Assembly (NCBI GenBank): GCA_011043895.1
Contig: DRBZ01000096.1
Coordinates: 1 to 8,841, forward strand
Length of the DNA: 8,841 nt
Direction: 5' to 3'
Origin: Candidatus Cloacimonadota bacterium
GTDB taxonomy: Bacteria; Cloacimonadota; Cloacimonadia; JGIOTU-2
Shown: one piece after another, positions 1-6,876 of the stretch
Numbering within the stretch: position 1 is the stretch's first letter
Layout: every line of letters starts with the position of its first letter
The notes under the pieces: generated by a model
Told to the model about the DNA's origin: nothing
What the model saw: only the letters and a program-made list of their open reading frames with translations
Databases searched by the model: none
Translations under genes and position numbers: made by a program

Positions 1-1530
1 AATGATTATTATTATTGGAGAACCGGTTGGACTGATCCTACTGGATATTGGATTGACTGGGCAGGAATCGGCGATCATGGTAACACTGCTCTTGCAATTC
101 TTGCGCTTGAAGTTGGTACTGTTCCTGATGAAAGCAGGATCGTAATTAAGCTCGATGCTCTGGGATATGATGGTTTGCAACTTATCATCTACGATGGCGA
201 TGGTAATTTTGCCGGAATGAATGATTATGGTGTATGGATTTCTGAAATTCCAAATTCGCAATGGCTCTCAACTGGTGGAGTTCAAGAACTGAATATCGAC
301 CTTGCAACAGCTGCAAATCTCACTGTTGAGATATATAACACTAGCAACGATTCGGCTTCTTATGAGCTTGCAATGGAATCCTATGTGGGTGAAAATATGA
401 CAAGTCAGTTCAATCATACAGGATCAGTACAAGCTCAACAAATGCTTGGGACGAGTGCAACCATCAATGCGATCGGTGGTTTGACCATTTATACCTCGCC
501 ACCAGAAGAATTTCCTAACATGATGCTTTCACTTGATTCCAAAACCTTTGATGTGTATTCACCCGGTTCTGTATTGACATTCGATTTTGATGTTATGGAA
601 ATCGGCGGAGCAAAATCACTCTACAATATCGATCTTTATGCAGATAATCTCGAAGATGGATTTGGTAACATAGTACCCTCAGACAGCATTTTCATTACAC
701 CCGTGCTCATAGATTCCATTGCCGCATCCGGACAGGAGACGATCAGCTGTGAGATCCATGTACCAATGGATATCAGTATGACGAACACCTACAGCGGCAA
801 GCTCTATGTAGAAGCGAGTGGCATCGGAAGAAAGAGTATTAATCTTTATCTTGCACCGGACGAACTCGTACTTGATGTTACGGATGACACAGGCGGATTT
901 GCTGCTGCAGGTGGTTCAACAGTTCGTTATACCATTTCTTATGGCAATCCACTTACGACCACGTTGTACGGAGTAGATATCTTTGATCAGCTTCCCGACA
1001 CCTCTTATATGATCTTTGAGAATTGTTCAGCTGGTGGTGTGTATGATACGGATAATCATCTTGTGTACTGGCATTTGGATGAATTACAGGCAGGTGAGGT
1101 CGACCAGGAGGAATGGATCGATGTAACAGTGAATCCCCATCTTGCTGATACCACAACCGTTATGAACAATGTATCACTTTCCAGTGACCTTCCAACAATA
1201 TATGCGAGCATCGCTACCAGTCTGATGCCAGCTCCAACAATTGATGAGCCATTCTTCAGACCAAATCCATTTAAGATTGGACATGAAGGATATCCTGATA
1301 AAGGTGAAATATTCCCTAACTTTGATGATCCTACTTCACCTATCACCAAGCTGAGAATATACGACATAGCTGGTGAATTGGTAAAAGAGCGCGATGATGT
1401 CGGCTCTATCAGTATGTTGTGGGATGGAAAAAATGAATATGGCGACGATGTTGCAAATGGTGTTTATTTTATCATCGTTGAAAATCAAGCTAATGAGAAA
1501 AAGATCATCAAAGTAGCGGTATTACGCTAG
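1..1530 (+). CDS. Exported multidomain surface protein, C-terminal part (DUF11-like plus FlgD-like Ig / sorting-type domain), 5' truncated
   Basis: The frame is open from base 1, so the start lies outside the window; 509 residues are visible. The first ~40 residues are aromatic-rich and end in a TALAILAL-like helix, possibly the end of an alpha/alpha repeat domain (weak guess). A beta-rich stretch follows. Residues ~289-394 resemble the DUF11 'conserved repeat' domain, with VRYTISYGN and the later V-N-x-V-S pattern. Residues ~420-509 form a FlgD-like Ig / T9SS-type C-terminal domain: FRPNPF, LRIYDIAGELV, LWDGKNEYGDDVANGVYF and a basic final strand. In FCB bacteria such endings occur on secreted or surface-attached proteins, so this is probably an outer-surface or secreted protein. 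The catalytic or binding part, if any, is missing. The PorV-like gene 14 nt downstream suggests a shared transcript and a link to secretion. The ending is clear; the overall function is unknown. Confidence 0.85.
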   Translation, partial: NDYYYWRTGWTDPTGYWIDWAGIGDHGNTALAILALEVGTVPDESRIVIKLDALGYDGLQLIIYDGDGNFAGMNDYGVWISEIPNSQWLSTGGVQELNIDLATAANLTVEIYNTSNDSASYELAMESYVGENMTSQFNHTGSVQAQQMLGTSATINAIGGLTIYTSPPEEFPNMMLSLDSKTFDVYSPGSVLTFDFDVMEIGGAKSLYNIDLYADNLEDGFGNIVPSDSIFITPVLIDSIAASGQETISCEIHVPMDISMTNTYSGKLYVEASGIGRKSINLYLAPDELVLDVTDDTGGFAAAGGSTVRYTISYGNPLTTTLYGVDIFDQLPDTSYMIFENCSAGGVYDTDNHLVYWHLDELQAGEVDQEEWIDVTVNPHLADTTTVMNNVSLSSDLPTIYASIATSLMPAPTIDEPFFRPNPFKIGHEGYPDKGEIFPNFDDPTSPITKLRIYDIAGELVKERDDVGSISMLWDGKNEYGDDVANGVYFIIVENQANEKKIIKVAVLR

Positions 1531-1544
1531 GAAAGGAGATTAAC

Positions 1545-2501
1545 ATGAAAAAACATACGATACTTAAAACATTACTTTCTTTCGTAGCAATACTTGGATT
1601 ATTCACTTCCCTTGCTTTAGCAGAAGAAGATTTTGCCGGCGGTCAGGGAGGTGCTTTCCTGAGAATTCCTGTTGGTGCTCGTCCAGCCGGTCTTGGGAAT
1701 GCATTTACTGCTATTGCTGATGATGGCTCTGCACCATTCTACAATCCTGCTGGGCTCTGCCAGATAAAAGGCACACGCCTTGGTGCAATGTACAATATTA
1801 TGAGCTTGGACAGGATGAACTACCAGGCCTCTATCATCGTGGGCGGCAAACGTAATGCAGCTCTGGCAGTTACTTTGAACACCATTGGAGTGAGCGATAT
1901 TATAGAATGCCTGCCAGGACAAGGTCCCACAGGTGATACTTTCAGTTCAAATGATATGGCTCTTGGTATTTCTGCAGGTGGTAAGATCATATCTTTGCTC
2001 AGTTTTGGTGCAGGAGCCAAGTATATGACACAATCCATTGATGAAAACAAGGCAACTGGTTTTGCATTCGATCTTGGCGCAATGGTTATGACTCCTGTTT
2101 CCAGCGGACTGATAAAGCAATTACGCATTGGGGCAAGTTTGCTGAATTTCGGTGGAAAGATGAAGTGGGATACGGATTCCGATCATGAAGATGAGATTCT
2201 CCCGATGCTCCGAATCGGCGCTGCTGCAGATCTTCAACTCACCTCTTTTGATGTACTCGGAACTGCTGAAATCTCACAATCCCTTGGACGCGAAGGTGAT
2301 CAGAAAAATGATTTCAAGCTGCATCTTGGTGTCGAAGGCTGGCTTGCCAACCTTTTTGCAGTCCGTGCAGGGCTTGATGGAGAAGATTTCACAATGGGTG
2401 CTTCCATCCTGTTTGGTGATTTCCGTTTCGACTATGCTTACTCACCTGATTTTCTTGATGAAGGTGTAACTCATAAACTTGCAATTGACTTAGGATTCTA
2501 A
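1545..2501 (+). CDS. PorV/PorQ family outer-membrane beta-barrel protein
   Basis: 318 aa. A signal peptide is evident: basic start MKKH, a hydrophobic core, and a probable cleavage after ALA at residue 26. The mature protein opens with the family hallmark at residues ~40-71, including RIPVGARPAGLGNAF and then ADDGSAPFYNPAGL. The rest alternates polar and hydrophobic residues as in transmembrane beta strands, and the chain ends in Phe (AIDLGF), as expected of a BAM-inserted barrel. In Bacteroidota, PorV is the outer-membrane shuttle of the type IX secretion system; related PorV/PorQ proteins are widespread and multicopy in other FCB phyla, where their role is less certain. The start is ATG with an AAAGGAG ribosome site at 1532-1538, 6 nt upstream. 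It follows a gene with a sorting-like C-terminal domain and probably shares its transcript. Family assignment is strong; true T9SS PorV function is inference. Confidence 0.88.
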   Translation: MKKHTILKTLLSFVAILGLFTSLALAEEDFAGGQGGAFLRIPVGARPAGLGNAFTAIADDGSAPFYNPAGLCQIKGTRLGAMYNIMSLDRMNYQASIIVGGKRNAALAVTLNTIGVSDIIECLPGQGPTGDTFSSNDMALGISAGGKIISLLSFGAGAKYMTQSIDENKATGFAFDLGAMVMTPVSSGLIKQLRIGASLLNFGGKMKWDTDSDHEDEILPMLRIGAAADLQLTSFDVLGTAEISQSLGREGDQKNDFKLHLGVEGWLANLFAVRAGLDGEDFTMGASILFGDFRFDYAYSPDFLDEGVTHKLAIDLGF

Positions 2502-2522
2502 GCTAAGAAAGAAAACTATATT

Positions 2523-2565
2523 AACGGCTTTGTCCTGATTATTCGGGATGAAGCCGTTTTTTTTT
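2523..2565 (+). terminator. Intrinsic terminator after the PorV-like gene
   Basis: A 16-bp stem (2523-2538 with 2543-2558, three G-T pairs) starts with AACGGCTT and closes with AAGCCGTT around the loop TTAT. It runs directly into nine T residues at 2557-2565. It lies 21 nt after the PorV-like stop codon and just before the tmRNA promoter, so it insulates the two units. Confidence 0.93.
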
Positions 2566-2575
2566 GCATCCGAAC

Positions 2576-2603
2576 TTGACAGTAAGTTTAGTGTCGCTAT
2601 ATT
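2576..2603 (+). promoter_or_regulatory. Sigma-70-type promoter for tmRNA
   Basis: A perfect -35 hexamer TTGACA lies at 2576-2581. A -10-like TATATT follows at 2598-2603 (16-nt spacer); the overlapping TATTAT at 2600-2605 (18-nt spacer) is an alternative. Transcription would start about 25 nt before the mature tmRNA 5' end at 2639, leaving a short leader for RNase P to remove. Called from motif and position only. Confidence 0.72.
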
Positions 2604-2638
2604 ATAAATTGTTTAAATCGCTTTTTTAAAGATACATA

Positions 2639-3025
<387 letters not shown>

Positions 3026-3109
3026 GACACGCCGTAATGTAATGAAGGCGGTCTTATAACTTCAGTTAATCCAATAATTTGCTCCAAGACTACGACTTGG
3101 CAGGCCATT

Positions 3110-3358
3110 ATGAATGAATTTTACTACGTTTATATCCTTCAAAGTGAGAAATATCCTACAAAACATTATACGGGATTTACAGAAAATCTACAAAATCGTT
3201 TGAAAAAACATAATCAAGGAGAAGTCCCTCATACTTCAAAATTCAAACCCTGGATAATACAGAACTATTTCGCGTTTCATTCTAAAAAGAAAGCAATTGC
3301 ATTTGAGAAATATCTTAAATCAGGATCAGGAAGGGAGTTTGCCCGAAGACATTTCTAA
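3110..3358 (+). CDS. Small GIY-YIG nuclease-family protein (URI-like)
   Basis: 82 aa, about the full length of a stand-alone GIY-YIG domain. The 'GIY' strand is YYVYIL (residues 5-10) and the 'YIG' strand is HYTGFT (19-24). The catalytic Arg is in NRLKKHN (R30) and the metal-binding Glu is in FEKYLKSGSG (E66). GEVPHTSKF (37-45) is a typical motif of this subgroup of single-domain proteins, often misannotated as UvrC-like. Family members cut DNA or are of unknown role; no substrate can be told here. The start is ATG with only a weak upstream ribosome site (GGCAGG), so expression may be low. The gene lies 118 nt after tmRNA between two imperfect direct repeats and before a cluster of palindromes. 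The domain appears intact. It may be a mobile or repeat-associated nuclease rather than a housekeeping gene; that is inference. Confidence 0.87.
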   Translation: MNEFYYVYILQSEKYPTKHYTGFTENLQNRLKKHNQGEVPHTSKFKPWIIQNYFAFHSKKKAIAFEKYLKSGSGREFARRHF

Positions 3359-3378
3359 TTTGAGCAAAGCGGAAAACG
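3359..3378 (+). repeat. Right copy of imperfect 20-bp direct repeat flanking the GIY-YIG gene
   Basis: TTTGAGCAAAGCGGAAAACG begins on the base after the GIY-YIG stop codon and matches 3000-3019 at 17 of 20 positions. A weaker third version, with AGCGTAGCGGAGA, is at about 3500-3514 inside the palindrome cluster. Confidence 0.6.
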
Positions 3379-3392
3379 TCAGGCTTCTTACA

Positions 3393-3517
3393 ATACGCCC
3401 TGATAAAAAGACTGCAGCGCCATCCTGTCTGGGCGTATCCGCCAGCTGGCGGAGAAGACTGAAGCGAAACGACGGCGGGCGCTTTTCGCCTGCCACGGCG
3501 AAGCGTAGCGGAGATGG
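3393..3517. repeat. GC-rich palindrome cluster (REP/BIME-like) between convergent genes
   Basis: Several inverted repeats are packed together. ATACGCCC (3393-3400) pairs with GGGCGTAT (3431-3438). TCCGCCAGCTGGCGGA (3438-3453) is a perfect 16-bp palindrome. GGCGGGCG (3474-3481) pairs with CGCCTGCC (3487-3494) with one G-T. TTCGCC (3485-3490) pairs with GGCGAA (3497-3502). An outer CCATC (3420-3424) can pair with GATGG (3513-3517). The block is clearly richer in G+C than the flanking genes and ends within 5 nt of the DUF89 stop codon. There is no T tract. It could act as a structure-based 3' end for both convergent transcripts, or be a dispersed chromosomal repeat. Confidence 0.75.
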
Positions 3518-3521
3518 GTGG

Positions 3522-4373
3522 TTACCTTAAATCCGATCTCATCAGCACAAGTGATCTAATCGGAACGCCAATATGTCCGGCTATCACTTCGCATTTTATC
3601 CTGAGAAGGAAAAAGATCTCGCGCTCTTCGTCGGAAAGTCCTTCATAATTTCCCTGTCCCTTGCTGATGATAATATTAGCTGTTTGGAAAAGTTCTACGA
3701 ACTCCTTATTGCATTTTGAAAGGATCGTGCCGGGTACCGGAGAACCTGAAGAAACGATTTCAGCGACCTTGTCGATTCCTGCCTGCATGGCATCTTCTTC
3801 AACAACATCATTTATTACGGGTGTACCTCGTACGCCAAAATATATTTTTTTATCATGCAGCTGCTCGATAAGAAGTCTGTCAAAAACAGATTCGCCAGCA
3901 TTATCACCGATATAGAGAATGGTTTCAGAAATTTCTAATCGTTTTCTAAAAGAATCATAATCATTGATAGTAAGTTCTTTATGAACGATCGATTCTATCT
4001 CAGCTCGAATATCAACTTCATGGTGAATCGCAAAATCGATCATATTACCTGCGATAGCCAGTTTTATAGCCATGAAAAGAGGATCTGCGCTTTCAGTAAG
4101 TAATTTTCTGCAGAATGGAACAAGATCGAGTGCTTCATCAGTGCTCTGCTTTTTTAAATTTTTATATGGATCATTTACTCCGGAAATTTCACGCATTCTC
4201 CCATAGATGAATTCCCCAATTTCAGGAGAGGTCATATCAAAGGTAATTTTGGGGAACAGCATACCAACTTCATCGATAAGATTTTTGATTATTTTTGGAT
4301 CATCGGTAAAGAGCCGGGCTGCACGAAGCGCTTGCTGCACATAACAGGGAAAGCATTCAAAATAGGTTTTCAT
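3522..4373 (-). CDS. ARMT1-like / DUF89 family protein (metal-dependent phosphatase-type)
   Basis: 283 aa, typical for the prokaryotic branch of DUF89 (Pfam ARMT1-like). The N-terminal ECFPCYVQQAL carries the C7-x2-C10 pair of this branch. The metal/active-site core is GDNAGESVFD (residues 156-165), with GNMIDF at 109-114, RGTPVINDV at 182-190 and SKGQGNYEGL at 237-246, all intact. Eukaryotic relatives are metal-dependent phosphatases acting on sugar phosphates or damaged metabolites; the substrate of the Cys-containing bacterial branch is not established. ATG start with AAAGGAA 4-5 nt upstream. It is the last gene of the minus-strand run, 59 nt after the small Cys protein, with a 10-bp hairpin between them. 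The stop codon abuts the palindrome cluster. Family is sure; its role in the neighbouring Fe-S module is a guess from position. Confidence 0.9.
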   Translation of the reverse strand: MKTYFECFPCYVQQALRAARLFTDDPKIIKNLIDEVGMLFPKITFDMTSPEIGEFIYGRMREISGVNDPYKNLKKQSTDEALDLVPFCRKLLTESADPLFMAIKLAIAGNMIDFAIHHEVDIRAEIESIVHKELTINDYDSFRKRLEISETILYIGDNAGESVFDRLLIEQLHDKKIYFGVRGTPVINDVVEEDAMQAGIDKVAEIVSSGSPVPGTILSKCNKEFVELFQTANIIISKGQGNYEGLSDEEREIFFLLRIKCEVIAGHIGVPIRSLVLMRSDLR

Positions 4374-4399
4374 TGGTTCCTTTCATAATCTGTTAAATA

Positions 4400-4423
4400 T
4401 TGTCATGGAGTGGTCCATGACAA
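4400..4423 (-). promoter_or_regulatory. Perfect 10-bp hairpin/palindrome upstream of the DUF89 gene
   Basis: TTGTCATGGA (4400-4409) and TCCATGACAA (4414-4423) are perfect complements around a 4-nt loop, in the 59-nt gap between the small Cys gene and DUF89. On the minus strand it is followed by TATTTAAC, a poor T tract. It may be a weak attenuator, an mRNA-stability hairpin, or a dyad operator allowing separate control of DUF89. Confidence 0.6.
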
Positions 4424-4432
4424 CACGGGGAA

Positions 4433-4684
4433 TTACAAATCATTTGCTATAGAGCCGTCTGGGAGCATATTGTCAGGATGATATTGCCCGGATTCTTCCA
4501 AATGATAGCGCACACATATTGACCAGTCACCATGGCAATATTCTTTAACCCATTTCTCATCGAGTTTGCCAGCTTCGAAATAGTATTTCATCGGACAGAC
4601 GGAGTACCATTTACATTGTGTTTCAACATTTCTTACTTTTTCATACATCTGATACTTATATTTTGATGGCAGGTAATAATCCAA
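4433..4684 (-). CDS. Small four-cysteine protein of unknown function (probable metal or Fe-S binder)
   Basis: 83 aa from a TTG start 3 nt after the NifX-like stop codon; a stop codon lies just upstream in frame, so the protein cannot extend further. An in-frame ATG at 4648 (Met13) would give 71 aa; neither has a clear ribosome site, so re-initiation after the upstream gene is likely. Four Cys (24, 30, 50, 57) form C-x5-C-x19-C-x6-C in a segment rich in Trp, Tyr and charged residues: CPMKYYFEAGKLDEKWV, then YCHGDW and CVRYHLEE, ending HPDNMLPDG. The spacing suggests a single Fe-S cluster or zinc site. I recall similar small proteins in anaerobes and archaea, sometimes labelled uracil-DNA glycosylase, but nothing here resembles a glycosylase fold. 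No signal peptide or membrane segment. The neighbours point to cofactor handling. Confidence 0.8.
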   Translation of the reverse strand: MDYYLPSKYKYQMYEKVRNVETQCKWYSVCPMKYYFEAGKLDEKWVKEYCHGDWSICVRYHLEESGQYHPDNMLPDGSIANDL

Positions 4685-4687
4685 TTA

Positions 4688-5029
4688 TCATTTTCGTGAC
4701 TTCAATTTTCCATCTTTATATGCATCGTATGCCTGTTTTGCAGTCATCGTTCCAGCACCGGTTACAATCTTGATGTTTCCTTGTTGCAGAGCTCTTGCGG
4801 CATTTCCGCCCGGTCCGTTTCCGGTTATTAATACATCAGGTTTTTGCTCAAAGAGTTTCTGGGCAGTTCGGGGACCTGCGCCATGGGCTACTTCTGAAAT
4901 ATCTGTGTTGTCAATGGCGGTGAGGACGTCTTTGTCTTCATCATACATGAGGATATAATCGGTTCTTCCGAATCGTGGGTCAATAGGGGAGTCCCAGTCT
5001 GTTCCTTTTGTGGTAAATGCTATTTTCAT
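4688..5029 (-). CDS. NifX/NafY-like dinitrogenase Fe-Mo cofactor-binding family protein
   Basis: 113 aa from ATG at 5029. The single domain matches the NifX/NifB-C-terminal/NafY family: beta-strand start MKIAFTTKG, SPIDPRFGR (residues 14-22), AHGAGPRTAQ (49-58) and ITGNGPGGNAARAL (68-81). In nitrogenase systems the family binds or carries the Fe-Mo cofactor or its precursor; stand-alone copies in non-fixing anaerobes are thought to handle other Fe-S or metal clusters. No nif structural genes are present, so a nitrogenase role is not supported. The start is set by GGAG at 5037-5040, 7 nt upstream; a longer GTG-started form would place 11 basic residues, partly encoded by the inverted repeat, before the conserved strand. 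It lies 104 nt after the second ferredoxin-ATPase and 3 nt before the small Cys gene, a context repeatedly seen for this family. Confidence 0.88.
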   Translation of the reverse strand: MKIAFTTKGTDWDSPIDPRFGRTDYILMYDEDKDVLTAIDNTDISEVAHGAGPRTAQKLFEQKPDVLITGNGPGGNAARALQQGNIKIVTGAGTMTAKQAYDAYKDGKLKSRK

Positions 5030-5036
5030 TTTTTTT

Positions 5037-5040
5037 CTCC
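5037..5040 (-). promoter_or_regulatory. Ribosome binding site deciding the NifX-like start
   Basis: GGAG on the minus strand, 7 nt before ATG at 5029, with an A-rich spacer. It excludes the upstream GTG at 5062, which has no such site. Confidence 0.75.
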
Positions 5041-5056
5041 ATTTTGTATTTTTATA

Positions 5057-5152
5057 GCTCACGGATTAACGCAGATTAACACAGATAATATTAAATGATT
5101 AAATATACCTTTAGGATAATTTATCTGTGTTCATCAGTGACTATCCGTGAGC
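5057..5152. repeat. 32-bp imperfect inverted repeat between MinD-like and NifX-like genes
   Basis: The left arm 5057-5088 and the reverse complement of the right arm 5121-5152 agree at 26 of 32 positions, with perfect outer (GCTCACGGAT) and near-perfect inner (AACACAGATAA) blocks and a 32-nt AT-rich spacer. Within the left arm a ~10-bp unit of the type AACGCAGATT / AACACAGATA recurs. It resembles short dispersed repeats seen between genes in Bacteroidota-type genomes. The right arm encodes the last residues and stop of the second ATPase. No T tract follows on either strand, so it is not a standard terminator. Confidence 0.85.
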
Positions 5153-6015
5153 AACAATATTTTCTTCCAACTGTCTTTTAAAATATTTGTTAAATTACCA
5201 TCATCAAATTCGATAATTGTTTTGCCTTCTGTCATCGCGGCAGTGAAGGTCTCATCATAGGGGATATTTGCAATATGATCAACGGAATTTGTCTCACAAA
5301 AATCGTGAATTTTTTCAGCGATTTCAACATTCACATCATACTTATTTATGATGCAACCCGAGGAAAGATGGAAATTTTGAATAAGCTCGAAAACCCGTTT
5401 CATGTCATGAAAACCGGATAGGGTAGGTTCGGTAACAAGAATCACATAATCGGCACCTGATAAGGAAGATACTACTGGACAACCAATTCCCGGAGAACCA
5501 TCCACAAGAATAAGATCCTTGCCGGTTTGAAGGGCAACATTCTTCGCTTCCTTTTTGACTTTTGCGACCAGTTTTCCGGAGTTATCCGCACCAATGCCAA
5601 GTTTTGCATGAACCATTTCAGTTTGACTTTTAATTTTTGAGATATACCACTTGCCTACATTCTGTTCAACCATTTGAATTGCTGCTGCAGGACAGACCTC
5701 AGCGCAGTATGCGCATCCTTCACAATCCATGGGAGTTACCGTGTATGAATCATCGTTCTTTTGCACTGCATCAAATCTGCAAACCTGCTTGCATTTCCCG
5801 CATTTTGTGCATTTCTGCTGGTCGATAACTGCTTTGAAGCCGGAATAAAAATCTTCTGCATGTGAGAAATCAGGCTCAAGCAAGAGATGCATATCAGCTG
5901 CATCGACATCACAGTCCGCAATGACTGCATTATTTCCTGCAAGCATCGCAAACGCTGCAGTGATAGAGGTTTTGCCAGTGCCACCCTTTCCTGATATGAT
6001 CACTATCTCTTTCAT
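5134..6015 (-). CDS. MinD-superfamily P-loop ATPase with inserted ferredoxin domain (second copy)
   Basis: 293 aa, cytoplasmic. The deviant Walker A KGGTGKT is at residues 10-16 and the switch aspartates are in ADCDVDAAD (33-41). An inserted 2x[4Fe-4S] ferredoxin domain has C69, C72, C75, C79 and C98, C101, C104, C108. The Walker-B-like DGSPGIGCP (172-180) carries an extra Cys179 also found in the sister protein. Relatives (COG1149) are assumed to couple ATP binding to electron transfer or cluster handling; relatives such as Mrp/NBP35 carry Fe-S clusters, but at different cysteines. The start is ATG with a strong GGAGG 7 nt upstream, and it overlaps the previous stop as ATGA, so translation is coupled. 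The C-terminal LLTDSH and stop are written by the inverted repeat, suggesting the end was rewritten or the repeat inserted there. The target metalloprotein is unknown. Confidence 0.92.
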   Translation of the reverse strand: MKEIVIISGKGGTGKTSITAAFAMLAGNNAVIADCDVDAADMHLLLEPDFSHAEDFYSGFKAVIDQQKCTKCGKCKQVCRFDAVQKNDDSYTVTPMDCEGCAYCAEVCPAAAIQMVEQNVGKWYISKIKSQTEMVHAKLGIGADNSGKLVAKVKKEAKNVALQTGKDLILVDGSPGIGCPVVSSLSGADYVILVTEPTLSGFHDMKRVFELIQNFHLSSGCIINKYDVNVEIAEKIHDFCETNSVDHIANIPYDETFTAAMTEGKTIIEFDDGNLTNILKDSWKKILLLTDSH

Positions 6016-6872
6016 GACAACACCTCCAAAGTTCGCAAATTATCGATAATTTTTTCAAGAGCATTCCTAATCTCCGGAATAGTTTCAGAGAGCAATCCAC
6101 CTTTTGCATAAGTTTCTGCTGCTGTTTTCATGTTGGGAATTTTACCGATGAGTGGAATTCTTTCATCTTTGCAGTATCGGATTACATCATTATTTCCGAT
6201 TCCATGTCGGTTTATAACAATTCCGAAATCTTTTTTGAGTTCTCTCATTACTTCTACTGCGAGTTTCAGATCGTACAAGCCAAAAGGAGTCGGTTCGGTG
6301 ATAAGAATGATATAATCGACATCCTTTGTTGCTTCAATAACCGGGCAGGAAGTCCCGGGAGGGGCATCAAAAATTCGAAGTATGCCTGGTGCAAACTTCT
6401 TTTCTGCAAAATTGATCGTCTCCTTGATCACAGGCACTGCCTGCTCTTCGCCCACGTTAAGCCTTCCTTCCAAAAAATGCAGATCATTCTGTCTAAATTC
6501 TGTGATCTTTCCCACTTCATAAGAAGTCATGGGAAGCGCATTCTGAGGACATAACTCAGAGCATGCATAGCAGCCATGGCAGAGTTGATTGAACACCAAT
6601 ATCTCTTCTCCCAATTTTATAACCGCATTGAACTTGCATACTCTTTGGCAGTTACCACAGAGCACACATTTATCTTGATCCCATTCAGGGATCATCCTAA
6701 AAACTTTTTTCTCCTGTATCTTTTCCCCTTTAATGAAAAATCCGGAATTGGGTTCTTCCACATCAAGGTCTGCGAGAACAACAGGGAATTTCTGAGAAAG
6801 GAGGTGAGCAAGATTTGTCGCAAGAGTTGTCTTGCCGGTACCACCTTTTCCGCTTGCAATTGCAATTTTCAT
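6012..6872 (-). CDS. MinD-superfamily P-loop ATPase with inserted ferredoxin domain (first copy)
   Basis: 286 aa from ATG at 6872. KGGTGKT at residues 9-15 is the deviant Walker A, with ADLDVEEPN at 34-42. Ferredoxin cysteines are C69, C72, C75, C79 and C98, C101, C104, C108, at the same residue numbers as in the sister gene. DAPPGTSCP (169-177) matches the sister's DGSPGIGCP. The pair is a clear tandem paralogue pair, but divergent enough to act as a heterodimer, as such pairs are often presumed to do. A longer form from 6920 would add 16 residues, mostly basic or polar, inside the VOC gene; the conserved MKIAIASGKGG start 4 nt after the VOC stop is preferred, although its ribosome site (AGAAG/AAGTGA) is weak and coupling from the VOC gene is likely. 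Its 3' end overlaps the second copy by 4 nt. Confidence 0.92.
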   Translation of the reverse strand: MKIAIASGKGGTGKTTLATNLAHLLSQKFPVVLADLDVEEPNSGFFIKGEKIQEKKVFRMIPEWDQDKCVLCGNCQRVCKFNAVIKLGEEILVFNQLCHGCYACSELCPQNALPMTSYEVGKITEFRQNDLHFLEGRLNVGEEQAVPVIKETINFAEKKFAPGILRIFDAPPGTSCPVIEATKDVDYIILITEPTPFGLYDLKLAVEVMRELKKDFGIVINRHGIGNNDVIRYCKDERIPLIGKIPNMKTAAETYAKGGLLSETIPEIRNALEKIIDNLRTLEVLS

Positions 6873-6876
6873 AGTA

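Noticed and set aside
3297..3530. 77-aa plus-strand open frame overlapping the GIY-YIG 3' end
   Set aside because: Its second half is translated palindrome repeat (Arg/Gly/Ser-rich, no domain) and its first half is GIY-YIG in another frame. No ribosome site.
4688..5029. Part of a nitrogen-fixation (nif) cluster
   Set aside because: Only the NifX-like domain is present; no nifHDK, nifB or nifEN. The family is widespread in non-fixing anaerobes.
5057..5152. Intrinsic terminator reading of the long inverted repeat
   Set aside because: No T tract on either strand, a 32-nt spacer, and clear dispersed-repeat character.
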